Made by a program: the position numbers and the translations under genes. Below the pieces are notes generated by a model. That model saw nothing but the letters and a program-made list of their open reading frames with translations, was not told the origin of the DNA and ran no database searches. DNA of 64,000 bases from Clostridia bacterium (GTDB lineage: Bacteria; Bacillota; Clostridia; Oscillospirales; CAG-272): the NCBI GenBank assembly GCA_017456145.1, contig JAFTJZ010000068.1, forward strand, positions 18,756 through 82,755, given 5' to 3'. This document shows, in pieces, positions 7,984 to 17,182 of the stretch (the first letter of the stretch is position 1; each line of letters opens with the position of its first letter).

Positions 7984-10179
7984 ATGATTACCCATAAAAA
8001 CAGCGAAAAAAATGCGAGCAGCCAAAATCACGGACGCGGCATATATAGCAGCATATATAAAAGAAGGCTTGCTTTCTTTTTTGCGGTGGTGCTGCTGATG
8101 GGCGCACTGTTCTCCTGTACGGAGGAGCCGATTGTTGCAAGTGACCTCAATTTTGTGAGTCCCGACGGCTACAGTATCTACAGCGTGGTGTATTCCGAGA
8201 GCACGGCGACCGAGGAGATCGTGACGGCGGCAAAAGAGCTGCGTGACACTCTGGAGATCATTCTCGGCTGTGAGGTTGCATTGACCGATGACCATGTCAG
8301 CCTGGGAACCGATTATGCTTATGAGATCTTAGTGGGTGACGTGCAAAGAACGGTCATTCCTACCGTGCTTGAGAATCTGGAGGAGGATGAATATACCGTT
8401 CGTGTGACAGGACATAAGATTATCCTTTTGGGTGAAGATAATCGGGCAACCATTGAGGCGATCGATTATTTTATGCAGGATGTGTTATCCTGCAGCGGTG
8501 TTGAGACGGCAAAGGAAAATCGATATCTTTCCATCTCTCAAAGCTATCGCTATAATGCCTTCCATACGCCGCCCCGAACCCATGTGCTCAAGACGGATAC
8601 GGCGATTCCCGTTTCCCCTTATCTTCCCGTCGAGCTGCTTTTGGTTGATGTGCCGGGGAATACCGCCGATGCGCTGACGCTTGCGACACTGCAGGGCTTG
8701 GCTGCGGCAATGTCCGGCGAGCAGATCCTGCTTAATACCGAAACAGCACAAAGAGATGCCGCGCTTTTGACGGCGGCGCTGCCCGACGGCTATGACGCAA
8801 CGCTGTACGAAACGGATGCTTACGGACAGGTGTGGACGCTGGAGAGTCTGCTGACCTATTTTGCACCGCGGCTGCAGGGCTATATTCTTTGTGATGATGA
8901 TCTGGGCTCCGAGTCGGCGTCGGTTGCGATCAGCATGGCGAATCAGCTATGTGCGGTGGTGCTGACCGAAGAAAATCAGCAGCTTGCCAAGACCGCGGGA
9001 CTCTCTTGTGTCTTTGATGCGACAAGTGCCGATATGACATGGTTTTATGATAGCCCGTATTTTACGCAAATCAATCGCACCGTAGCGATCGAGCAATCGG
9101 CGGCGCTGGCACCTCGCCTGATCGACTACGCCGTGATGACAGGCGCACTGTTTGCCAGTTACAATGGAGACGACGGCTACCTGCACGCACAGATGTTCCG
9201 ATATCTGGATGACGGTGCCGTAGTTCTGGGAGAAAATGACGTGCTGGGAAAATATCGTACGGTGACGACGTTATCGGCGATCAACGCCACGTATATTCCT
9301 GCGCGGCAAGCGTGCAATCTTTCTACCTTGAGTGGGTTTGCACGCGATGGAATCACGCTTGAGGATGAGTTCACGGAGTCATCGTCGACACAGAATGCCG
9401 CCAACGAGACGGGAAAGCACACCGTCTGTCTGGTCATGACGGATGGCGAGAGCATGGAGTGGATGCTGGATGAATTTTCGACCTCATCTTCGTGGTATGG
9501 CTCGGCAAAACGCGGCAGCTTTGCCATGAACTGGGGAATTCCCGCAACGCTTGGAGAGCTTGCAAATCCCATTCTGACCTCGCTTGCCGCCACCCGTACC
9601 GCTGCCGATGGCTTTGTGATACAGCTTTCGGGACTTGGATATACCTTCCCCTCGCTTTGGAGGACGGACGCACTGACCCTGATGGCTCAAAAGCTGGGAG
9701 AGACCATGCAAGACATGGGGGTATCCTATCTGCAGGTGGCAGACGACGGTGCAATGAATTCCGAGGTGCTGCTCCCGCTGGCGTCCTTGGACGCAGTGAA
9801 GGGAATGATCTATACGGATTATAACTATGCTGATATGAACGGTTCGATCGTCTGGGTCGGAGATACGCCTGTGGTGACGGCAAGCTATCGCTTGTGGGCG
9901 GGATTGCATGAGGGCAGTATCGAATACGTTGCCGAGAGCGTCAACAGTGCCGCAACGGATCCGAGCGGGGAAAACGCCTATTCGATCATTATGGTACACG
10001 CCTGGTCCGGATTGGATGGAAGTGGGCGTCTGGTGAGCGGCGGCAATACCATGGACGCTGTAGCTGCGTTGGTCGCTGCCTTTGACGAGAGCGTTGAAGT
10101 GGTTGGTGTGGAGGAATTTTTCTCCCGCATCAGATCCAATCTCTCGCCCGATGCGTCGGTACAAGGCGATGGAAAATAA
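7984..10179 (+). CDS. GxGYxYP-family lipoprotein (putative glycoside-hydrolase-like)
   Basis: The 731-residue protein starts with a Lys/Arg-rich segment and a hydrophobic stretch ending in a lipobox (ALFSC, Cys45), so it should be a surface lipoprotein. Residues about 55-170 resemble the N-terminal alpha/beta domain found before family 67-type glycosidases (EYTVRVTGHKIILLGEDNRA). The C-terminal half matches the GxGYxYP family: MTDGESMEWM, a WGIP loop, GLGYTFP at 550-556 and MVHAWSGLDG. That family is only predicted to act on carbohydrates. ATG 7984 follows AAAGGA; an upstream TTG at 7942 is less likely. The gene stands alone. Confidence 0.8.
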   Translation: MITHKNSEKNASSQNHGRGIYSSIYKRRLAFFFAVVLLMGALFSCTEEPIVASDLNFVSPDGYSIYSVVYSESTATEEIVTAAKELRDTLEIILGCEVALTDDHVSLGTDYAYEILVGDVQRTVIPTVLENLEEDEYTVRVTGHKIILLGEDNRATIEAIDYFMQDVLSCSGVETAKENRYLSISQSYRYNAFHTPPRTHVLKTDTAIPVSPYLPVELLLVDVPGNTADALTLATLQGLAAAMSGEQILLNTETAQRDAALLTAALPDGYDATLYETDAYGQVWTLESLLTYFAPRLQGYILCDDDLGSESASVAISMANQLCAVVLTEENQQLAKTAGLSCVFDATSADMTWFYDSPYFTQINRTVAIEQSAALAPRLIDYAVMTGALFASYNGDDGYLHAQMFRYLDDGAVVLGENDVLGKYRTVTTLSAINATYIPARQACNLSTLSGFARDGITLEDEFTESSSTQNAANETGKHTVCLVMTDGESMEWMLDEFSTSSSWYGSAKRGSFAMNWGIPATLGELANPILTSLAATRTAADGFVIQLSGLGYTFPSLWRTDALTLMAQKLGETMQDMGVSYLQVADDGAMNSEVLLPLASLDAVKGMIYTDYNYADMNGSIVWVGDTPVVTASYRLWAGLHEGSIEYVAESVNSAATDPSGENAYSIIMVHAWSGLDGSGRLVSGGNTMDAVAALVAAFDESVEVVGVEEFFSRIRSNLSPDASVQGDGK

Positions 10180-10248
10180 GATGTGATACGACACGCGGAC
10201 ACGCGTTTCGTGTTGATGTGAATGGGAATCAAGAGGGGGCGGAAAACC

Positions 10249-11259
10249 ATGACAGAAAAAAATGGCGGGCACAAGAGCGTTGCCCGGAGCACACAGACGC
10301 AGAGGAATCCGTTCCCCTTTTCCGACAGCAACAAGCGATATCATACTTACGATTATTATCTGCGCCGTACCTTTGGCGGCAAATGCGCCAAGATCCCGTT
10401 GGATGCGGGATTTACTTGCCCGAATATTGACGGACGCTGCGGCGTGGGTGGCTGCATTTATTGCTCGGGGCGCGGGAGCGGAGATTTTGCCGAGGAGGCT
10501 TCCGTGCCGCTGCGGCAGCAGTATGAGATCGTGCGGACTGCGCTGTCCTCCAAGTGGAGTGTGGAGCGTTGCATCCCGTATTTTCAGGCACACACCAACA
10601 CTTATGCACCGACCGAGGTGCTGCAACAGATCTTTGAGGAGGCACTGACCTATCCCGGTGCGGTCGGACTGAACATAGCCACCCGCGCGGATTGCCTGAC
10701 CGAGCAGACGGTGCGCATGCTTTCCTCCCTTGCCGAGCGGACGGTGTTGACCGTCGAGCTTGGCTTGCAGTCGGTGCATGATCTTACCGCCGCTCGCATC
10801 AATCGCGGGCATACTTATGCACAGTTTCTTGACGGCTATGAGCGGCTGGGGCAGGCGAGTCGGCGGATCGGACGGTGTGTCCATTTGATCTTCGGGCTGC
10901 CCGGAGAGGATGACGATATGATGATGGAGTCGGTGCGTAGGGTCGCGGCACTGAAACCCGAGCAGGTCAAGCTGCACCTGTTACACGTGCTGCGGGGAAC
11001 GGCACTGGGAGAAATGTATGAGCGTGGGGCATATACACCACTGACAAGAGAGCGATATATCTCCTTGGTGGCTCGTGCACTGACGCTGTTGCCGCCCGAG
11101 ACGGTCATCGGTCGCTTGACGGGGGATGGCATGGGCACGGCTCTGTTGGCACCCGATTGGAGCCGACGCAAGGTGAGCGTGATCAATGATATCGATAAAA
11201 CGCTGTATGAAAACGATTTGTGGCAAGGGTGTGCGCGTGAGTGCGCAGATGTTGTATAA
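10249..11259 (+). CDS. Radical SAM protein, YhcC/TIGR01212 family
   Basis: The 336-residue protein contains the family signature at residues 57-72: CPNIDGRCGVGGCIYC, in which Cys57, Cys69 and Cys72 should hold the 4Fe-4S cluster used with S-adenosylmethionine. YFQAHTNTYAP, IATRADCL, TVELGLQSVHD and HLIFGLPGE follow, as in YhcC. The reaction is not established for this family. ATG 10249 has AGAGGGGG ten bases upstream; an in-frame ATG at 10222 lacks a ribosome site. Confidence 0.92.
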   Translation: MTEKNGGHKSVARSTQTQRNPFPFSDSNKRYHTYDYYLRRTFGGKCAKIPLDAGFTCPNIDGRCGVGGCIYCSGRGSGDFAEEASVPLRQQYEIVRTALSSKWSVERCIPYFQAHTNTYAPTEVLQQIFEEALTYPGAVGLNIATRADCLTEQTVRMLSSLAERTVLTVELGLQSVHDLTAARINRGHTYAQFLDGYERLGQASRRIGRCVHLIFGLPGEDDDMMMESVRRVAALKPEQVKLHLLHVLRGTALGEMYERGAYTPLTRERYISLVARALTLLPPETVIGRLTGDGMGTALLAPDWSRRKVSVINDIDKTLYENDLWQGCARECADVV

Positions 11260-11284
11260 AAAATTACAATATATTCACAACGAG

Positions 11285-11313
11285 TTCATAATGTTGCTAT
11301 ATACTATTATATT
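11285..11313 (+). promoter_or_regulatory. Possible sigma-A promoter for yqhQ
   Basis: TTCATA, 17-base spacer, TATATT in the AT-rich gap after the radical SAM gene, 54 bp before the GTG start of yqhQ. The -35 is weak. Confidence 0.45.
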
Positions 11314-11366
11314 GGAAAGCAATATTGTTTCTCGCTCCTTTGGGGCGTTGGAAAGGATGATTACCA

Positions 11367-12530
11367 GTGAATAATCAAAATCAGAATAACGAAAATAATC
11401 GCGTCTGTGACCCCTGTGAGCAGACCGTGGTGTGCCGTAAAAAAACGTCGATCGGCGGTCAGGCACTCATGGAGGGCATTATGATGCGCGGCCCCAAGAT
11501 GAGCGCCATGGCGGTGCGCAACCCTCAAGGGGAGATCGTCATTGAGCGTTGGGCGACGATGTCCAAGCCGCTGCCTGCCATTGCCCGCCTGCCGATCATT
11601 CGCGGTGTCGTGAATTTCATCTCCTCGATGTCGACGGGATATCGGTGCCTGATGCGCAGCGCCGAAATATCGGGGCTGGAGGAGCTTGAGGCCGAGATGG
11701 AGCGGGAAAAGCAGGAGAAAAAAGCCCGCAAGGCTGAAAAAAAGGCGGCAAAGAGTGAAAAAACGACCGACACGGTACAGAGTACCCACGCCGAGCAAGC
11801 CGAGCCGCAGGATGCACCGACGCAGAGCGACGCGGATGCCGCGGTTGCCAAGGATTCTACCCCCGAGAGCAGCAAGTCCGGAGAGAATAAAGGCAGCAGT
11901 GCGATGATGAATGCGATGATGGCGGTCGCCATGGTGCTGGGTGTCGGCCTGGCACTGTTGCTGTTTGTCTGGCTGCCGGGAAAAATCTATATGTGGCTGC
12001 CCGACAGTATCTTCAGCCCTGATAATCGCTATCTGCGCTCCGTGTTTGAGGGAGTGCTCAAAATTGCGCTGCTGGTCGGCTATATGGCATCGGTGTCACT
12101 GATGAAGGACATTCGCCGCACGTTTATGTTTCACGGTGCGGAGCATAAGACCATTTTCTGTTATGAGGCCGGGCTGGATCTGACGGTGGAGAACGTTCGC
12201 AAGATGCGTCGTTTTCATCCTCGTTGCGGTACCTCGTTTTTGATCATTATGCTGCTTGTCAGCATTTTCGTCGGCTTTTTTATCCCGCCGTCGCTGAATA
12301 TGGTGCTGCGCACGGCGATCAAGCTGCTTTTGATCCCCATCATTATGGGAATCGGCTACGAATTGATTAAATTTGCGGGACGACACGACAATATTGTGAC
12401 CCGTATCGTCTCAGCACCCGGTCTGTGGCTGCAGCGCATCACTGTGCTTGAGCCTGACGACGATATGATCGAGTGCGCGATCACGGCAGTCAAGGAGGTC
12501 ATTCCCGAGGATGGCAGTGACCGTATCTGA
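11367..12530 (+). CDS. yqhQ: DUF1385 (YqhQ) family membrane protein
   Basis: The 387-residue protein has the DUF1385 hallmarks: IGGQALMEGIMMRGP near the N-terminus, FMFHGAEHKTIFCYEAG, and FHPRCGTSFLIIM followed by two membrane segments. Two more hydrophobic segments lie near residues 190-245. Between residues 110 and 180 is an insertion of charged, Lys/Glu/Ala-rich low-complexity sequence not typical of the family. The GTG start has GGAAAGGA nine bases upstream. Its role is not established beyond reports in Bacilli; the conserved His and Cys suggest metal binding, which is inference. Confidence 0.92.
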   Translation: MNNQNQNNENNRVCDPCEQTVVCRKKTSIGGQALMEGIMMRGPKMSAMAVRNPQGEIVIERWATMSKPLPAIARLPIIRGVVNFISSMSTGYRCLMRSAEISGLEELEAEMEREKQEKKARKAEKKAAKSEKTTDTVQSTHAEQAEPQDAPTQSDADAAVAKDSTPESSKSGENKGSSAMMNAMMAVAMVLGVGLALLLFVWLPGKIYMWLPDSIFSPDNRYLRSVFEGVLKIALLVGYMASVSLMKDIRRTFMFHGAEHKTIFCYEAGLDLTVENVRKMRRFHPRCGTSFLIIMLLVSIFVGFFIPPSLNMVLRTAIKLLLIPIIMGIGYELIKFAGRHDNIVTRIVSAPGLWLQRITVLEPDDDMIECAITAVKEVIPEDGSDRI

Positions 12531-12561
12531 CGGTAGTTTTTTATCTGAAAAGGGAAATCAT

Positions 12562-13113
12562 ATGGAACAAATTAAAAATCAAGCAAGAGAGGCGCTGGCA
12601 GAGCTGGTCGCAGTGGCAAATTTGCGGGCAGGAGATATGCTGGTCGTGGGCTGTTCCTCCTCCGAGGTGATGGGGGAGAATATCGGCAAGGGATCTTCTC
12701 TTGAGGCAGCCGAGGCGATCTACGAGGCGATCTCACCGCTGCTTGCCGAGCGCGGCATTTATCTTGTGGCGCAGTGCTGTGAGCATTTGAACCGCGCTTT
12801 GATTATGGAGCGGGAGTGTGCGGAAAAGTACGGATATGAGATCGTGAACGTGATGCCGCAGCCGCACGCGGGTGGTTCGTTTGCAACGACTGTATACCAA
12901 AGAGCGGCGGATCCTGTGGCGGTGGAGCACGTGCGCGCCCATGCGGGAATTGACATTGGCGGAACGCTGATCGGAATGCACTTGCGCGATGTTGCCGTCC
13001 CCGTTCGGCTGCGGCAGCGCAGCATCGGACAAGCACCCATATTGTGCGCCCGTACCCGTCCGAAATTCATCGGCGGTATTCGCGCCCGTTATCCCGAGGG
13101 AGAGGTGCGCTGA
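12562..13113 (+). CDS. ywlG: UPF0340 (YwlG, TIGR01440) family protein
   Basis: The 183-residue protein matches YwlG: VVGCSSSEVMGENIGKGSS near the N-terminus, QCCEHLNRALIMERE, NVMPQPHAGGSFAT and a C-terminal GGIRARYP. Several Cys and His residues are conserved but the function is unknown. ATG 12562 follows AAGGGAAA. It sits 31 bp after yqhQ and is probably co-transcribed with it. Confidence 0.92.
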   Translation: MEQIKNQAREALAELVAVANLRAGDMLVVGCSSSEVMGENIGKGSSLEAAEAIYEAISPLLAERGIYLVAQCCEHLNRALIMERECAEKYGYEIVNVMPQPHAGGSFATTVYQRAADPVAVEHVRAHAGIDIGGTLIGMHLRDVAVPVRLRQRSIGQAPILCARTRPKFIGGIRARYPEGEVR

Positions 13114-13159
13114 GCTTTTTACCTCGTAATTATGACTTGATATATGAAGGATGGCGTAA

Positions 13160-13627
13160 ATGAAGACATTGATTCGGTATTTCCATCAGCTTTGCACGGT
13201 TTATACGGTCGCGGTGCTTTTATTGATCCTGCTCAATGCGGCACTTGGTAGCTCCTTGAGCAATACTACGGTCAACACGGTGGCATTTTTGTGGCTGTTC
13301 GTTTTTGCTGCGATTTTTGCGGCGGCTAATCTTATGCTCGGCGCGCTAACGGCGATATCGTATCCGTGGCGTGTGGTCTTACACTGCTTTATGACGGTCG
13401 GCGGCGCGTTCGCACTGCTGTATCTGCCCAACAACGCAGGCTCGGCATCCTCAAGCAAGCTGATGATGCTCCTTTTGATGCTGCTGCTTTACTGGGTCGT
13501 GATGGCACTGTATCTGGTTTTTCGCTCCAAGCGTCAGACGACGGGAGCAGAGATAAAAAAGGAAGAGCAGAAGAAGAAAGCGGAGCCCCCGTACCATAGC
13601 ATTTTCGGCAACAAGGGGACGGACTGA
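13160..13627 (+). CDS. Four-helix membrane protein (DUF3021-like)
   Basis: The 155-residue protein has four hydrophobic segments at about residues 15-35, 40-62, 70-88 and 97-117, and a Lys/Glu-rich cytoplasmic tail ending in HSIFGNKGTD. Size and topology resemble DUF3021 proteins, but I see no diagnostic motif, so the family link is tentative. It lies 46 bp after ywlG on the same strand. Confidence 0.65.
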   Translation: MKTLIRYFHQLCTVYTVAVLLLILLNAALGSSLSNTTVNTVAFLWLFVFAAIFAAANLMLGALTAISYPWRVVLHCFMTVGGAFALLYLPNNAGSASSSKLMMLLLMLLLYWVVMALYLVFRSKRQTTGAEIKKEEQKKKAEPPYHSIFGNKGTD

Positions 13628-13721
13628 GTGGTAATTTTTCATCGGAATAGGAGTGCCTGCACACCTACATACTAATGTACAGAAATACCGCGCCGATGCG
13701 CGGAGGAAGGGAGAGATCAAC

Positions 13722-14627
13722 ATGGGAAAGGGAAGGCCCTCAAGGGAACGCGTTTTGATGCAATTTACACTGTGCGCGGCGGCTCTACTGCTGGTCATGT
13801 GCTTGTTGGCTCTTGCGGTGTTTGGTGTGGCGCGTGCGGTGCTGGAGGAAAAGGACAGCTCTCTATCCGGTGAAAATCCGGATGACGGTGATACGGAGCA
13901 GTCTGACGATGGGAACCAAAATCTTCCCGCGCAGAGCGGAGAGCCCACGGGCGATGAGCCGATCGGTGGCGACGGCACGACACCGGTGAATGCCTCGTCG
14001 GCGGTGCTTGGCGAGAGCGAAGACATGGGACAGAGCTATATCGACAGTATGGTGTTCTTTGGCGAGTCGACCACGGCGCATCTGCGTTCGCGCGGTGTGT
14101 TGACCGGAGGAACTGCGACGACTCAGGTCTGGGCGGATGCCTCCAATACCATGATGCTCTCGCTGGAAATTCTGAGAAATAAGATCATCTACCCCGAGAC
14201 AGGGGAGCAGATGACCATAGAACAGGCAGTGGCACAAAAAAAGCCCAAGTATATGGTGCTGGCATTTGGTGTCAACGGACTTTCGGGCTTTGTCGGCAAC
14301 GAGCGCCTGTATGCAGCGTCGTATGCCAAGCTGATCGGTGCCATCAAGGCGGCAAGCCCCGAGACGACGGTCATCCTGCAGACGGTCTACCCCGTGGGGC
14401 AGAGCTACAGTGATGCAGATGCCGTCAATCAAAAGATCCGACAGCTCAATGAGTGGCTGCCAAAGATCGCCGAGGACAATGGCGCGTATCTTGTGGACAC
14501 GGCATCGTGTCTGAAGGATGCGGCGGGGACGCTGCGTGTGGAATTTGCCCAATCGGATGGATTGCATCTGACGGCGGCAGCATATCGGGAAATTCTTAAT
14601 TATCTGCGCACACACGGCTGTCCGTGA
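13722..14627 (+). CDS. Membrane-anchored SGNH/GDSL-type hydrolase
   Basis: A single N-terminal membrane segment (residues about 15-40) is followed by an acidic, Ser/Asp-rich linker to about residue 95 and an SGNH domain. Block I reads FFGEST with the likely nucleophile Ser116, block III reads LAFGVNGL, and block V reads DGLHLT with Asp279 and His282. The GDS and GxND motifs are altered to GES and GVNG, but the catalytic Ser-Asp-His can still be placed. The enzyme should face outside the cell and act on an ester, possibly a wall polymer or acyl group. ATG 13722 follows GGAGGAAGGGA. Confidence 0.85.
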   Translation: MGKGRPSRERVLMQFTLCAAALLLVMCLLALAVFGVARAVLEEKDSSLSGENPDDGDTEQSDDGNQNLPAQSGEPTGDEPIGGDGTTPVNASSAVLGESEDMGQSYIDSMVFFGESTTAHLRSRGVLTGGTATTQVWADASNTMMLSLEILRNKIIYPETGEQMTIEQAVAQKKPKYMVLAFGVNGLSGFVGNERLYAASYAKLIGAIKAASPETTVILQTVYPVGQSYSDADAVNQKIRQLNEWLPKIAEDNGAYLVDTASCLKDAAGTLRVEFAQSDGLHLTAAAYREILNYLRTHGCP

Positions 14628-14659
14628 TTTGTGCAAATCTTGGAAACGGAGTGATAACG

Positions 14660-15181
14660 ATGAATCTTAAATGGACCAATCGATGGTGGATGATGCTCAT
14701 ACTGCTGCTTGCCGTGATGATGACGGCGAGTGCTTGCAGCAGCGGTACCTATCGCAATGATGTCAGTGCACAGACGCTGACCGAGACGATGATTGATGTG
14801 CTCTCCGAGGAGGACGGTCAATATTATACGGCAAGCGGTGACGCCTATGCTGTCTACTTTGATGCCGACGAGGCTTATGATACGGTGCAGGATTGCTGCA
14901 TAGCCTACCATATCACGAGCATCAACGTCGATCAGTTCGGGGTCTTCCGTGTCAAGAACGGGCAGAGCACCGAGTCAGTGCGCACGATGGTGCAGAAATA
15001 TGTGGACGATCAGGTGGAATATCTCAACGCATTTGCAGCCAACTATAATCAGGACGAGCTTGCCAAGATTGAGAACGCCCGGGTCGAGGTGGTGGGACAG
15101 TACGTTTGCTTTACCATTCTCACCGCAAGCGATGAGGGTGTCGCTATTGATGCGCTCAAGGCTGCGATCAGCAAGGATTGA
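14660..15181 (+). CDS. DUF4358-like lipoprotein
   Basis: The 173-residue protein starts with NRWW, a hydrophobic stretch and a lipobox (TASAC), so it should be a lipoprotein. The rest resembles DUF4358 proteins of Clostridia: a VDQFGVFRVKNG segment, then a Tyr-rich helix and VEVVGQYVCFTILT. The function is unknown. ATG 14660 follows ACGGAGTG, 32 bp after the SGNH hydrolase. A strong terminator follows at 15205-15252. Confidence 0.8.
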   Translation: MNLKWTNRWWMMLILLLAVMMTASACSSGTYRNDVSAQTLTETMIDVLSEEDGQYYTASGDAYAVYFDADEAYDTVQDCCIAYHITSINVDQFGVFRVKNGQSTESVRTMVQKYVDDQVEYLNAFAANYNQDELAKIENARVEVVGQYVCFTILTASDEGVAIDALKAAISKD

Positions 15182-15204
15182 TATAAATTTCCATATCGAA
15201 GAAG

Positions 15205-15252
15205 GATATCTGTACGGTGACATCGCGTCACACAGTACAGATATCTTTTTTT
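15205..15252 (+). terminator. Rho-independent terminator after the DUF4358 gene
   Basis: GATATCTGTAC pairs with GTACAGATATC around an inner GTGAC/GTCAC stem, followed by seven T residues. Confidence 0.93.
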
Positions 15253-15355
15253 GCTTGGCTCGGAACTTTTCGGTATGTTTTTTTGCGCAAGGGTCAAACT
15301 AATACAGCACAACAATGAAGTATGAAGTATATGTATTAAAAAGAGGAGATGAGGT

Positions 15356-16858
15356 ATGGATATGACGGAAACGACGGTAGCGGGCTTTCAGACCGTGCCG
15401 CTGATATTTACCGAGCAGTATGGAGAGAATGTGCGGCGTATGGATCGTACGTTCGCGGTGGCGGATAGCTTTGATCTGCTGAAAAAGGTGATTCGTGTCG
15501 GGCAGGATGAACTGACCTTTTATTATATAGATGGTTTTGTCAAGGACGGTACCATGACCAAGGTGATCATGCATCTGATGGGCCTGCAGGGGCTGGAAGG
15601 GATGAGCGCGAATGCATTTATGGAGCGCAATATGCCTTATGTCGAGAGCGAGGTCACAGACGACGGAGAGACGGTGACGCGCAGTCTGCTCTCGGGGGCA
15701 ACAGTCGTTCTCGGTTCCACCTTCGGAGCCGAGGTTCTGGTGGTGGATGCGCGCTCGTATCCCGCCAGAGACACGGCTGAGCCGGAAGGGGATCTGGTCA
15801 TGCGCGGGGCGCGAGACGGCTTTGTCGAGACAATGATCTTCAATACCGCCCTGATACGACGCAGAGTGCGACATCCCGCACTGACGATGACCTATTTTGC
15901 TATTGGAAAATATTCGCGCAGTGATGTGTGCTTGTGCTATATGAGGGACAGAGCCAACATGAAACGGGTACAGACGCTCAAGCAAAAGCTCTCCTCACTG
16001 CAGGTGGATGCGCTGACGATGGGACAGGAATCGCTGATGGAGGTGCTGATCAAGAGGCGGTGGTACAATCCCTTTCCCAAGATCCGTATGACCGAGCGAC
16101 CCGATGCGGCGGCAGCACAGCTGCTGGAGGGGAGCATCCTTCTGATCTGCGACAACAGCCCGCAGGTCATGGTGCTGCCGACGAGTATTTTTGATTTTTT
16201 ACAAGAGACCAACGACTTTTATTTTCCGCCACTGACGGGGAGCTATATCCGGTTGCTGCGTCTGGCGATCTTTTTTCTGGCACTGTTCTTTGTGCCTGCA
16301 TGGTATTTGTTGGTGTGTCACGCCGAGCTTGTCCCCTCGTGGCTTACCTTTGCCATTCCGGAGCATACAGGGCGGATCCCGCTTCTGGCGCAGCTGCTGC
16401 TGGTGGAATTCATCATTGACGGCCTGCGCATGGCATCGCTCAACACCCCCTCCATGCTCTCCAACTCTCTTTCGGTGGTGGGTGGCTTGATCCTCGGTGA
16501 TTTTGCGGTGGACATTGGGTGGTTGATACCCGAAGTCATTCTCTATATGGCGTTTGTTGCAATTGCGAATTACACCCAGAGATCGTATGAGTTGGGATAT
16601 GCGGTAAAATTCTTGCGCATTTTGCTGTTGATATTGACGGCTCTGTTTGAATTGTGGGGCTTTGTGGCGGGCGTGATCGTCATCATTGCGCTGCTGGCGA
16701 GCAACACCACCGCCGATGAGGATCGTTCGTATCTTTATCCTCTGATTCCGTTTGACGGCAAAGCGCTCTTGTCCTTGATATTTCGTGTGCGCAAGCGCCC
16801 GGGGAGCGGGAAAAGTGATAAAAGCGTCCGACCGGGAAACAGTCCGAGTGGAGCCTGA
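15356..16858 (+). CDS. GerA-family spore germination protein (SpoVAF/GerKA type)
   Basis: The 500-residue protein has the GerA A-subunit layout: a soluble N-terminal domain with the family signature RGARDGFVETMIFNTALIRRR, then PFPKIRMTERPD, and about five membrane segments from residue 290, with EFIIDGLRMASLNTPS and GGLILGDFAVDIGWL. A-subunits form part of nutrient-gated germinant receptors in the spore inner membrane; SpoVAF is a paralogue linked to the SpoVA channel. No GerB, GerC or spoVA gene is next to it, so it is an orphan copy. ATG 15356 follows AAGAGGAG. Confidence 0.92.
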   Translation: MDMTETTVAGFQTVPLIFTEQYGENVRRMDRTFAVADSFDLLKKVIRVGQDELTFYYIDGFVKDGTMTKVIMHLMGLQGLEGMSANAFMERNMPYVESEVTDDGETVTRSLLSGATVVLGSTFGAEVLVVDARSYPARDTAEPEGDLVMRGARDGFVETMIFNTALIRRRVRHPALTMTYFAIGKYSRSDVCLCYMRDRANMKRVQTLKQKLSSLQVDALTMGQESLMEVLIKRRWYNPFPKIRMTERPDAAAAQLLEGSILLICDNSPQVMVLPTSIFDFLQETNDFYFPPLTGSYIRLLRLAIFFLALFFVPAWYLLVCHAELVPSWLTFAIPEHTGRIPLLAQLLLVEFIIDGLRMASLNTPSMLSNSLSVVGGLILGDFAVDIGWLIPEVILYMAFVAIANYTQRSYELGYAVKFLRILLLILTALFELWGFVAGVIVIIALLASNTTADEDRSYLYPLIPFDGKALLSLIFRVRKRPGSGKSDKSVRPGNSPSGA

Positions 16859-17152
16859 TCAAAAAACCAATGCCGATCTGAGAGGGCGGGGAAGGCTTGC
16901 TGCGCGTTGGCGCGCGCTTTTATGGGAGCTATCGCCGCGGGGAGCGCCGCAATCGGCACGAGAATTGTGTTTTTCAATCATAGCCCGCCTTTTTTCAAGA
17001 TTTTTATACTTCAAAAATGGCAGAAAATAGAAAATATAGACCGAAATGGGAATGATGGAAATAGTGGAGGAGTATTTTGACGCATTTCGGCGAAATGTGA
17101 CAGGAAAAATCATAATAACTGAAAAATTTCCAAAAAAATTCACGCCAACCTC
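16859..17152. other. Gene-free region between the GerA-family gene and the mraZ promoter
   Basis: About 290 bp with a GC-rich first third and an AT-rich remainder. No frame with a ribosome site, no T-run hairpin and no repeat of other parts of the window was found. I see nothing functional here. Confidence 0.5.
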
Positions 17153-17181
17153 TTGCGTAAATATCCATCTTTGTGTATAAT
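17153..17181 (+). promoter_or_regulatory. Sigma-A promoter of the dcw cluster
   Basis: TTGCGT, 17-base spacer, TATAAT, 237 bp upstream of the mraZ GTG. It leaves a long 5' leader, the first bases of which contain the putative MraZ boxes. Confidence 0.8.
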
Positions 17182-17182
17182 A

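Noticed and set aside
9484-10977. A long minus-strand frame across the lipoprotein and radical SAM genes
   Set aside because: It spans two well-supported plus-strand genes and their gap, has no ribosome site and no recognisable motif.
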